From assembly GCA_000226015.1 (NCBI GenBank), contig JH152873.1, positions 32,242 through 56,655 on the forward strand: DNA of 24,414 nucleotides. Reading direction: 5' to 3'. The notes under the pieces are model-generated. The model ran no database searches. It worked only from the letters and a program-made list of their open reading frames with translations, and had not been told where the DNA came from. A program made the position numbers and the translations under genes. Of the stretch, positions 1 through 9,871 are shown in pieces. The stretch's first letter is position 1. Each line of letters starts with the position of its first letter. This stretch comes from Mnemiopsis leidyi. Taxonomy: Eukaryota; Ctenophora; Tentaculata; Lobata; Bolinopsidae.

Positions 1-216
1 TCCGAACTACTGAATGTAGTCTGAACTACTAGATGTAGTCTGAACTACTAGATGTAGTCTGAACTACTGGATGTAGTCTGAACTACTGGATGTAGTCTGA
101 ACTACTAGATGTAGTCCGAACTACTGGATGTAGTCTGAACTACTGGATGTAGTCTGAACTACTGGATGTAGTCCGAACTACTTGATGTAGCCTGAACTAC
201 TAGATGTAGTTTGAAC
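1..216. repeat. 19-bp minisatellite with a hairpin in each unit
   Basis: About eleven head-to-tail 19-bp units (consensus tctgaactactggatgtag) fill 1-209, with a partial unit to 216. Units differ by single substitutions such as tct/tcc and tgg/tag/ttg. Each unit contains ACTAC and GTAGT separated by five bases, so every unit can form a small stem-loop. The array begins at the window edge and probably extends to the left. Confidence 0.95.
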
Positions 217-224
217 GGATAGAA

Positions 225-627
225 TTATTGAGAAGCTCGATGGCCTATTGTTTGCATGCCGCAGGAACGTCTCTGTAGCAATTGTTAGCCAGTATAGAGC
301 AGATTAATGATTGTCACAGAGGCGTCCATTCCAACGACTATGAATAGAGATACTTTCTTATCATTTTAAGAGATTACTCACCGAGATGACTCCATCGGGG
401 TCCATCCCATCGGAGTTACTGAAAGAGCAAGAGTGAGAATTAAACGAGAAAAGTGCAAGGAGATCAAAATGGCATGGTTAAAGGAAAATTTCTTACAAAA
501 CGAATAACACAGCAATAGGCAGCGTCTAAGCTATCAAATAGAAGATATCTAAAGTCAACTCAAATCTTTTAAAAGTTCCTAAACTGTAAACTTACGGTCG
601 TTGATCATGTTCGTGTTCGTCTCCCAT
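225..627 (-). CDS. Tentative small or partial gene, divergent from the transporter
   Basis: The function is not recognised. On the minus strand an ATG at 627 opens a short exon (627-596, MGDEHEHDQR plus two bases) ending in a gtaagt donor. A second exon (418-382, NSDGMDPDGVIS) lies between a pyrimidine-rich cag acceptor and a gtgagt donor, and the phase joins correctly. A third possible exon (272-225, starting RRSCGMQ) follows a ctacag acceptor in phase and ends at TAA, giving 38 residues. Alternatively the gene continues left out of the window. The visible N-terminus is hydrophilic, acidic and His-rich. Its ATG lies 587 bp from the ATG of the transporter, in head-to-head orientation. The case rests only on matching splice signals and phases over very short exons, so chance is a real alternative. 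Confidence 0.35.
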
Positions 628-1214
628 ATTAGAGCAAATTCAAAATGTAAAGTATTGAAGTTTCGTCGGTAAGTTCTACAGATTGAATGCGTGCGGAGAG
701 AACTTTGTAAAAGTTAAGCGCTAGTGCGCGGCTCCATTATCAATTATGATATTTTAAATACCAAAATCAGAAAATCAAACATTATAAATCATTATCATAA
801 TTATTTATTTTGTTGTAAATTGTAATTTTTAAAAATTAAACGTGCAATGATTTTAACAATTTGATAATATTATCTTTCTAATCATAACGGATGTTTGTCA
901 TAGCACATAGGGAAGTACGCCGCGCAACTGCGATCATTTGTAACAAGGCGCGCAATCATAGTACAGAATTTAAATCAGAATCGAGCGTTGAATTAACCAG
1001 TTCTCCCGAAGCCCACATAACGTACAGTTAGTTCGTGCTTGAAAGTTTTACCCTCCCAACCGAATTGGTTACAAAACGTTATCCATTGTCATCTTAAAGA
1101 TTTGTTTTTAAAGTTCGAAGCCCCTTCTTGGTACCCCTTCCTCGTTTTATGCGGAAAGTAAAGCTCTCAGAAAGCTAAAGATCATACATTCCATTTTCTA
1201 CTTCTTATTGCTAG
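628..1214. promoter_or_regulatory. Intergenic region between divergent starts
   Basis: This AT-rich spacer separates the tentative minus-strand start at 627 from the transporter start at 1215. It could hold a shared promoter, but I see no clear TATA box or Inr. A pyrimidine-rich stretch ending in tgctag lies directly before the ATG at 1215 and reads like a 3' splice acceptor. This suggests a 5'-UTR intron or a trans-splice site. Confidence 0.3.
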
Positions 1215-4200
1215 ATGGCTTACGCAAATCCAGTTTTGGATGTAAGTGATGAGGCACTGGAAGAGCCTCCAACGGATGATAATGAGCAAGGTAAAACTTT
1301 CTATGTATTTTCTCCAGATGTAACACCAAATAGAACTTTTTTTCTGTTAAGTTGATCAGGCGGTTACGATTCTTCTACAAAACTCACTTACTGCAGCTCA
1401 ATTAGAAGACATCGAAATCAGATCTCCATCTACACTGAGCCCGGACCCCTTACCTACTAGCCCTGAGAGCACTGAATCCATCCAAACATACGATCTGAAC
1501 AATGTATGTATGGTTTAGTATTTCCTTATAAACTGTATTTTTTCACACCTTTACCTTGTTTGTAGAAACACTTTCATACCGAGGTGCAAAGATACCTTCT
1601 GTTTATGAAATTTAATATATTTTATCTTTAGGTGCTGGAGGCGGCTGGCTTTGGAAGATACCACATTTTCTTTATGATAGTGTTGGGAATGATGTCATTT
1701 GCTGACGCTGCCGAAATCTTTATGGGTAGGTATCTATTCTAATTCCAAGGGCAAACACAAGATTTATAAGAGAACATCATCATATTGTTTAAGTTACAAT
1801 CAAACGTAGTGAAAGACGATAAAATCTAAATTAAAATAGCAAGACTGTCAGATAGGGACAATTATGACAGGCAGTTGACATCAAAATAAAAGACATAAAC
1901 CATGCACATCTTCAATAATATTGTAGCCAATACTATTTTTCAACAATTTGTCCCGAAAATTATAAATTTTAATCCAATGTTGTTGGATGCCTTATCAGCC
2001 ATCGTTTAGCATCGCCCATATGTATTTCCTGCAACATAAGTTTGATTGTTGTTCCCGGAGTTATCATACCTCCTACTCGAATATCTTCTCGGAGCCTGAT
2101 TGAGAAATTCCTTGGCTGTCTTCTCCTCCTCCCTCTGGAAGACTTTCACTCTTTCTGGTATAGTGTTGTAGTGTGTCACAGCTCGTATCAGGGATGTCAG
2201 AAGTACTAGTGAGGATATAAGAACCATGCTCAACATGGCTTGGTAGTCGTTAGGGTAGAACTTCTTCCAGTCTATTATCAGGTTGAATCCGTAGTTGGAT
2301 CTGCGGTTTTAATCGTAAATTACTCCTTTTCATAATGATAAAGTATCTTGATTAGGAAAAATCTGGCTAACAGTATTGAAATTTTGTCTTATTTTGTGCA
2401 CAGAAATAGCCTGGTGTTTTCACCTAAAGGCAATAATCCAGACGTTAGTGCAAATTGCCATCACGTTGACAAACTCTAAGATGTCCTCCCAACTCCCTAT
2501 TCCTTCTTGTCTTCGAGGAATGGGTCTTCTTTGTCTCTTGAGATAGCTAAGGAATTTAGATGGGTTCAACTCTGGAATACAGTTTTACACAGAATTATTC
2601 AGAATCTCATATTTTCCAAGGCTGTATAATTGAATGATCAGTTTACATTTACACTATATTAAATAATTTTCTACCGATCGATATCTGCTCTTCTGGATAA
2701 GTATTCCATGACAAAGGCGATGATAGGGGCAAGGGGGAAGGCTGCTGCGAACATGACAACAAAACCATACTGAGCTATTCTGGCGTTCATATCGTCCATT
2801 GTAGTGAACTTTTCTCCAAACCTGCATTTAAACGGATCTGTGTTCTGATTAACTCACGTAGAAAACACATTTGTACGGACGGTACAAAAGTTACATTATT
2901 GATACCTACTTACTTGTCAGAATAAGAAAATATGTTACCTTTGACCGCAGAAGAGTTTTCGCTGTTTTTCCACAAATTCTATCAGAGTTCTGTCAACTCT
3001 GTTCATCTCATCTTTGACAGCTATCCTCTTGCAAAACATCACTGTAATCGTATGTCGAAAATATTTAAACATGCCCATTATTGGCCGTAAAAGTAGGAAG
3101 AATGCCACTTGATATCCTATAGCTTCTGAACACTGGCCCTCTTTGCAGAGCTCAAAACTGTCTGTCTTGTTTGTGAAAATGTTTGGCAAGTCGAATCTTG
3201 GAACGATCAGCATCATGAGGATCCGGATGTTGTTGTTGAAGAAGGAATTGAAGAATACTCGGGCTGTTAGGGCTCGCTCAAAGTCTGAAAATCGCGCAAG
3301 TTGTTAAATTTATGTGCACTAAAATGACCCAGGAGGTCTGGGATTAAAGAAGGAGGTCTGGCATTAAATAGTGGCCATAAACGATATAATTATCACAAAA
3401 TGGAATAATAGCGAAAATTAAATTAGAAATTATAAGCTTTTATGATGCATGCATGATAGACAATAGTGCAACCTAGAGTTTATCATTAATGTACCTGAAT
3501 CAAAATGATGGCGTTCCCATTCGGTTAACTTCAACGACGATTGCTCAAACATAGGATTGATAACAAAATTTACCAATATTGTGTTTACAAGAGAGATAGC
3601 AGCGTTTACGGTAACATCCGCTTGGGGAATCTTCTCTTCGAAGTATGTGGTGAGAGTCCTCTGAATGTAAATCATAAACAAGCAGTATACAACTCCAATC
3701 AGAATGGAAAAAAAGGAGAAAACAATTGTTGCTATGTTAACTAGTCCCTTTTTGAGCGTACTTCTCTCCTTCAGAGCAGCAAACTTAACTATCTCTCGTT
3801 CATCGAACAGGAAGTAGTTGATCGTCCCCCACTTGAATGAGTAAATGTATTTGAATACGGACCATCTTTTTGGGAAAAACGCTGCCAAAACACACATAAG
3901 AAGTGCGTAGTATGGAGTAAGCTCGTTGTTCATTGCCGCCAAGTATTTGTCTTCTACCGCGTTACCAAACATGAGTGTCTCTGCTTTTGATCTCTTCCCC
4001 TTGGCGAGTCCGTAGATCATCGTTATAATGCCTGACAATTATTAAATAATTATCCGCCTGTAAAACTGCTTTGTGACATCGAAGTTCATGGCCATTTCAA
4101 ATATAGCCAAAACCATGATTGTCGATCATTGCAAATCGATCATTGCAAATCGATAAAAGATGCCGCAATAAGGAGTGTAACTCAGTACTCACCAAAGAGA

Positions 4201-7200
4201 ATAGGAAAGCCAAGTGCATTTGACAGCCAAGCAGATCTCCAAGCAAAAGACAGGCCGATTTTTTCCCCAAAATAGTTTCTGAGAGAAGTCAGTGAGAGAT
4301 ATGTGTACCAAGACTCTTTAGAAAGAGCCAGATCTGCTAACTTCTTAACTTCCTCTCTACTGTGGAGTGCAAAACTGTCCTCAATAAACTTTTTTTTCTC
4401 CAACCATCTCAACCCACGATACTCGTCACAGTTCAGACGTGGACTGGCAGGACTCTTCTCCCTCAGCTCTGCTGTAATGTCTATGTCTTTTAGGAGATCG
4501 TGTATCAGCATGATTCTAATCCTGGAAGAGGTGAAAGGATCTCCTCCCTCAAAAGCTGACGCATTGATGTAATTCTCGTATTTAGCATCGTAAGGGATCT
4601 TGAAGAACCCTGACTCCAGACAGGGAGAAAAGTAGTGTTTCATCGTCTTCATGGCGGACTGAGCTAGAGAAAACTCCTCATCTACTGCTTTGTGGAGAGG
4701 TATCGAGATCTTCAGCTTCTCAGCACGTTCCGCGAGCACCTCCCGTGGAGCCGATATCAAACCGTATACAAGCCCGTTTTTGTCGAAGTTTGACGATGTC
4801 AACTTCTTTATTTTCAATCCTAACTCTTCTTCAACCTGCCGGAAGAATATTTCCAGACAACTCTTTTCCTTCTTAGCTTTGTAAACGATGGCGAAGTCAT
4901 AAGTAGACTCGGGTTGAAAGCAGGACGTTCCCGTAACTGTTCCATCTGTTCCAGCTGTTCCATCTGCGTCGACAATTGTCTCGAGTTGCATAAGATCTGG
5001 ATAAAAGTTAATAACTTTGCGGTATTGGGACGGCATACTGTGTTCCCAAAATCAAAGCAGCTGTTCGGAGCTGAACAAAATTCGGGACAAAGCGTAACGC
5101 TGTCGATCAAAGAATTAAATGATGTCTTGTTGAACCAGTGATTTGAGCAGAGTAACTACATATGTAGCTCGTGACGTAGCGTTGTGCAGGGATAACGGCA
5201 GTCATTTTGCCAGCCAACCGAGAGGGCTTGCAAGTTTGTCGCATAAAAATCAGGTGCGTGTGTTTAAACCCAAGTTATAAGTCACATGATAAAACAAGGA
5301 ATTCAGTATAATCTCACGTTACTTCATGAGAAATTTCTGCTAACAATTCTGGAATAATACTGTCTATTGCTGTCGGTGAGAAAAGTGAAACTATATTACT
5401 ACTAGGATTTCACATGGTTATTATGTGTACTGTGTATGCATGATTCAAGCCACTCAACTGCCAAAATCTCTTGAATCACTGTCGTTAATGAACAAACCAT
5501 ATTTGCAAAACAGTTTAAGATACCGCGATATCCACGACAATCGAAGAGAAACTCTACTCGTTGAAGTCTCGCTGACTGTGAAACTCAAGCGAAACAATTG
5601 GCGACCTCCAAACTTCAGGATTTCATGTGCAGATTAGCCTAATATACACTGCCTCCCATATTCCGCCCGTAAAAAGTGATCAAGTTACCAAACTTTTCGG
5701 AGCCGCCAGAAAAGCTGCCTAGCAGCGTGCCAGCGTACTAACTGATATTCAGCCACACAACAGTTTCAAACTTCAACCTGTAACTCTACTGCTCGTCTCT
5801 AAGATTTATGATATTCAACAAGAATCAATTCAATCTATCAAACAACGTATTGGTATCTCCTGGGGGTGGCGTGTTGTGGTTTATCAGTACGTGATCTCTG
5901 TCTTAACGCTTCAAAGATATTTACTGTGTTAGGGCAGCTACAGGTGAAACTTAAAACTTGGAAACAGAATCAGCTGATTCAATTCGACACATCCAGATGT
6001 CAATTTACAGCAAATTTCAGAGTAGCGGTAGTTCATCAAAGCTATGGCAACTGACATGAACACGATTTTTAATAAGCATAGGTTATAGGTCCTAGAGGTG
6101 ATATTGGATTGTGTCAACCTATTATTGTCATAATGTCATATGCTCATGTATTAATACCTCTAAATCAAGACAACAACAGAGTTCAAGTGTTAAAGAAGTA
6201 TACTTAACTACGTAATTAGGTCTTGTCACAATTGGCACTATCTTTAAAGTAAGCCATAAATTCTTAACGACTTTAAATGCTGGATATGTACGAGGAAGAT
6301 AACCAAGACAACAAAATAGAAATATGATACTCGGCCTGCCCCCGTTTTACCACAGTGCTATCCGTGCTATTGTTATTTAGAATTAGAATTTTAACAGCGG
6401 TCACGTGATTGATGGGGCAATAATTTGGTGTTTCAACATATCACCAATCTGGGATGTAGTTAATAATCTGGGAGACAATGTTTGAACCTTATTTAGATTT
6501 AGTTTTAAGTTGGAAAACAGGCTTCACTCATCATATCACCTCCTACTCCGCCTTTTCACCACAAGTTGGATTGAAGTTTGGTAGGTATCTAATTTACTAT
6601 AATTTTAGAGTTTCATCTACCGTTACCAATTCGATCATCAAATTAGTGACTGACTTGCTGAATTACCACTATAGGCTTCGTGCGAAAAATCGAGTATATC
6701 ATTCAAAAGTTGCTGACATTCTCTCAAGTTGCTGACATACTCTCAATTTTTCTCATTTGAGACCCAAAATGACGATTAGAGATGCTTCACCTTCATGTTA
6801 TTCTTGATTAGTTTATCTTTGACTGAGATGATCAACAATAATTGGTTTCAAATCACAATACATTTTTCATGGTCCTGCATTGCAACCGGTGTTAATGTAA
6901 AATTTGATCTGCATATAATTATCAAGATTAAGTGCTTACATACTATGGTCACATAAAATGTCGTCCTGCTAGGATTACACTCAGTCTTGATAAACACTAA
7001 ACAACTTCTTATCAATTATCTTTATAAACACTAAACAGCATGTACTTCTTATCAATTATCTTTATAAACACTAAACAGCATGTACTTCTTATCAATTATC
7101 TTTATAAACACTAAACAGCATGTACTTCTTATCAATTATCTTTATACGATAACACTGATTAGGATTCTATGATACACCTCTCAAAAACTTATGCTTTTAA

Positions 7201-8629
7201 ATTGTATCGACGGTACCTTAAATTTTTGGTCTTAATCAAATTTTAAATCGGACATCAGTTGATCAAGATTTATAATTTTCTTGTCAAGCTAAATTGAATC
7301 ACACATTAAATTCTCATTCTAGGTTTTGGGTATAAATTTTTTCCTCGCCGAGAATATTCCTTTAACTCTAACCGGAAATAAAATTTGAATACAGGTCATC
7401 GTTGTGCCAAAATTGGACGGAAAATTGCACCTCCCCATCCCAATTTTCGGTATCTTGCTCCAACCCTGAGGTCTTGCTCCTGATTTAATTTGTCGTGATC
7501 GTGGACGAATATCTAAATTTTTAAAACATTCCTTAACATTGCCTTATATTTGGCTACTTTAACATACATATTTGTATCCATGGTATGATGCTGATTGCTG
7601 AGGTTACAATACCTATCTCTGTAAACTACTAAGTTTGATAACAATATCATTTCTCATTTCCTCACGCCACCCAGTTATCTCTAAATAATCTGTGACAGGA
7701 AATGTCGACCTTAAATTAGAATGAAAAGTCAAAAGATAGGATATTCGTATTGTTCAATAGTTTGGGTATAAGGAAAAATATCTGATATTACAACGTGTAA
7801 ATGATAATCATTTCCAAATGCAACTGTTAATCCAGTCACTACAAAATTACTCTTTCAGCCAGCGTAATACTGAAAGACATGAAGTGTGACTTTAACCTCA
7901 CTCCGGTACAGGAAGCTATCATTCCCGCCATTGTCTTCTTTTTCTATGCTATCGGTAAATTTACTCTTCTTTAAAGGTTTGATTCCATACGGGTATAACA
8001 TGCCCTTTACTTCATCTAAATCTTTAACTAAAACGACAAAGTCAAACTTGTAAATTCGCTTGTATTATACACACGACGTTCTATTGAATAGGCCCTTTCT
8101 GACGAGTGAATTTCTCCTGAAATTGTGAGTTATCAAACTTTATATCACACTTCTAATCCCACTTCACACCCAACAGGCAGCATAGTAGCGGGCAAGTTGT
8201 CCGACGTTTATGGAAGAAAGAAGATCCTGCTGATCGGAATGATAGTGCTGGTTATCAGCGCTCTTTTGTCGGCGTTTGTCCCTTCTTTCTGGCTCTTTAT
8301 TGCTTGTCGGGGCGTCACCGGCTTCACTATAGGTGAGTCAGCCCACAACGTTACTCTATGTTCAATTGTCATGGCTTTTATATTGTTAACGTACTTGATA
8401 GGTTTTATATAGTTAACGTACTTGATTATAAAGTGGATACTTAGAATAATACACCTAGCTGACTGTTGATCTCAATGTTAAAACACTTTTTTGTCTGTAA
8501 ACATGACTGTAGTAATTTTCTGTTTTGCAGGAGCTAACTACGGAGTGTCTGTTGTATATTTCACAGAGATTGTTCCTGTAAAACACCGCTCCTCCGCCAT
8601 GTTGGGCATGGAGCTCTTCTGGACCATAG
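1215..8629 (+). CDS. SVOP/SV2-like MFS transporter, N-terminal half (six exons)
   Basis: This is a major-facilitator transporter of the synaptic-vesicle-2-related (SVOP/SV2, organic ion porter) type, expected to move a small organic solute across a membrane. The exons are 1215-1290, 1397-1503, 1632-1725, 7859-7954, 8177-8332 and 8531-8629. All are bounded by AG/GT and all phases match, giving 209 residues. Residues 1-61 are an acidic, Ser/Pro-rich cytosolic tail. VLEAAGFGRYH (from about 62) is the family's pre-TM1 motif, and TM1 contains FADAAEIF. Residues 130-140 (GKLSDVYGRKK) are the MFS motif A between TM2 and TM3. TM4 contains CRGVTGFTIG and is followed by YFTEIVPVKHR. Family members have about 500-550 residues and 12 TMs, and exons for TM5/6 onward were not found before the ADAM gene. 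Intron 3 (6,133 bp) contains the antisense anoctamin; the other introns are 106-222 bp. If the last donor is not used, the frame runs to a stop at 8704-8706. The family is clear, but orthology to SVOP rather than a paralogue is not established. Confidence 0.85.
1968..1973 (-). terminator. Possible poly(A) signal of the anoctamin gene
   Basis: On the minus strand ATTAAA occurs about 33 nt after the anoctamin stop codon (2006-2008). No AATAAA is seen on that strand between the stop codon and transporter exon 3, so this common variant is the best candidate. Cleavage would then fall only about 200 bp from exon 3 of the host gene. Confidence 0.3.
2006..5036 (-). CDS. Anoctamin (TMEM16) family protein, complete, nested in the transporter intron
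   Basis: Anoctamins are dimeric membrane proteins acting as Ca2+-activated chloride channels or lipid scramblases. Exons on the minus strand are 5036-4193, 4031-3495, 3284-2939, 2821-2675, 2546-2424 and 2300-2006. All have GT-AG borders and closing phases, and they encode 763 residues. An in-frame TGA upstream supports the ATG at 5036. Residues 1-260 form the cytosolic Anoct-dimer region (FAIVYKAKKEKS, then RIRIMLIHDLLKD). YFGEKIGLSFAW (about 257-268) is the hallmark entry to TM1. Further hydrophobic segments lie near 321-334, 378-404, 424-441, 466-488, 516-533, 591-617, 643-665 and 680-700. QYGFVVMFAAAFPLAP (593-608) is the conserved TM7/8 block, and EGIGSWEDILEF is the usual xIGxWxxIL segment. 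The TM1-TM2 loop is short and lacks the usual long Cys-rich stretch. Introns are compact (117-210 bp). Ca2+-ligand positions are largely substituted (see findings). The family is certain; the subfamily is not. Confidence 0.93.
4123..4154. repeat. 14-bp direct repeat in anoctamin intron 1
   Basis: The unit cgatcattgcaaat occurs twice without a spacer (4123-4136, 4137-4150) and is followed by cgat. Each copy contains ATTGCAAAT, close to the octamer motif bound by POU-domain factors. It lies in the 161-bp first intron of the anoctamin gene. Regulatory meaning is only a possibility. Confidence 0.6.
5037..6985. other. Host intron DNA upstream of the anoctamin, no gene seen
   Basis: This is the rest of transporter intron 3 on the 5' side of the anoctamin, so the anoctamin promoter should lie near its right-hand side of 5036. 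Open frames at 5425-5637, 5866-6054 and 6478-6735 have neither splice context nor family resemblance. A short imperfect 19-bp duplication (aagttgctgacat...) lies near 6706-6743. I see nothing else distinct. Confidence 0.5.
6986..7145. repeat. 40-bp tandem repeat, three perfect copies plus a partial
   Basis: Three identical 40-bp units occupy 7021-7060, 7061-7100 and 7101-7140. A shorter diverged unit precedes them from about 6986, and a few bases of a further unit follow. Identity between copies implies recent duplication. The array lies in transporter intron 3. Confidence 0.95.
7146..7858. other. Distal part of transporter intron 3, no gene seen
   Basis: AT-rich intronic sequence ending in the ctctttcag acceptor of transporter exon 4. 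No coding signal, repeat or RNA gene was recognised. Confidence 0.5.
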
Positions 8630-8773
8630 GTAGGATCGGAGCAGCACTTAAAGAACAGAAAAACACCTGCACAGTTACACTTGAAATTACAGTGCATTAT
8701 GTGTAGGAAAAACATTTTAATTAGGTATAAAATACCTGTGATTCAAGAGTTTAGGTACTGAGAGTATTATGTT

Positions 8774-9127
8774 GGAGTGTTAGTAGAAAGGAGTGTTAGT
8801 AGGAAGGAGTGTCTAGTAGAAAGGAGTGTTAGTAGGAAGGAGTGTTAGTAGAAAGATGTGTTAGTAGAAAGGAGTGTTAGTAGAAAGGAGTGTTAGTAGA
8901 AAGGAGTGTTAGCAGAAAGGAGTGTTAGTAGGAAGGAGTGTTAGTAGAAAGGAGTGTTAGTAGAAAGGAGTGTTAGTAGAAAGGAGTGTTAGTAGAAAGG
9001 AGTGTTAGTAGAAAGGAGTGTTAGTAGAAAGGAGTGTTAGTAGAAAGGAGTGTTAGTAGAAAGGAGTGTTAGTAGAAAGGAGTGTTAGTAGAAAGATGTG
9101 TTAGTAGAAAGGAGTGTTAGTAGGAAG
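8774..9127. repeat. 17-bp minisatellite, about 21 copies
   Basis: The unit ggagtgttagtagaaag is repeated head to tail with a few substitutions (aggaag, gatgtg, agcag) and one small indel near 8811. It starts about 145 bp after the last visible transporter exon, exactly where the next exon of that gene would be expected. The strand is purine/GT-rich. Confidence 0.97.
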
Positions 9128-9180
9128 GATATTTCACTGATTGTATGATACAGCAACAATCTCACTACTATAGGTCAACA

Positions 9181-9226
9181 TGTGAGTGGTATATCAGTAT
9201 ATATATGTGAGTGGTATATCAGTATA
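9181..9226. repeat. 21-bp direct repeat
   Basis: The 21 bases starting tgtgagtggtatatc occur at 9181-9201 and again at 9206-9226, separated by tata. This is a small recent duplication beside the 17-bp minisatellite. Confidence 0.85.
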
Positions 9227-9871
9227 GGGCAAGCTCACCAATTCTTGAAACCCCTTTCTTAGTAAACATGCTGCGGAGCCGAGATAGTGCAGTTTATGCC
9301 AAATAAGGAGCCTATTTTGGGATGCAATCATCATCCGATACCGAAATTCATGGTAGCTAATTATCTAAGATAGCGTTACACAAACAGAGGTTGGTGAAAT
9401 CGGCCCAGAGTGTTGATAAACAGACACAGACTGCCCCTAAAAATAGAAAACATAGCTTCTACACTCTACATACAATATCGCAGTAGATTGAAAATTTCTT
9501 CTGTTTTTTACAGAATGTTAAGCACCTCCAAAACAATAACCTTATGCAATTTGTCAAGATTTTGAAAAAGATTCTATAAAACAAAATTATTCCTACTTTC
9601 TCTGTCGAATTCAAATCCGCAAAAAAGTTTTCTTTTCTTACTCGTCTTTAGCCAATCAATTACAACCTAGTTTGTCTAGATAACACAACACCGCCTTGCA
9701 GCACATTGATTCCCTTTTCTTTCCACTACTTTTTGTAATACAGTGATGGTTGTATGTCGCACAAATACTGTTATCTGAAATGTACTGCCATTTGTTTCGA
9801 TTTCGGATTAAATGGGATCAATCTTCAAATTTACAAAGTATGTAAAGACCTCTTGAAGATTGAAGTTAGAA

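Noticed and set aside
2548-2578. Anoctamin exon 5 starting at the earlier ccag (next base 2571)
   Set aside because: That acceptor gives the wrong phase and an early stop. The acceptor at 2548-2547 restores the frame and continues the family motif.
3541-3744. Plus-strand 67-residue frame opposite anoctamin exon 2
   Set aside because: Shadow of the coding strand.
4303-4884. Plus-strand open frames opposite anoctamin exon 1
   Set aside because: They are antisense shadows of a conserved coding exon and show no family resemblance of their own.
8125-8176. ATG at 8125 as a separate gene start for the MFS segment
   Set aside because: The bases before 8177 are the end of an intron with a caacag acceptor, and the upstream exon joins in phase at the conserved glycine.
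8774-9127. CRISPR-like array
   Set aside because: The units are contiguous with no unique spacers; it is a minisatellite in eukaryotic DNA.
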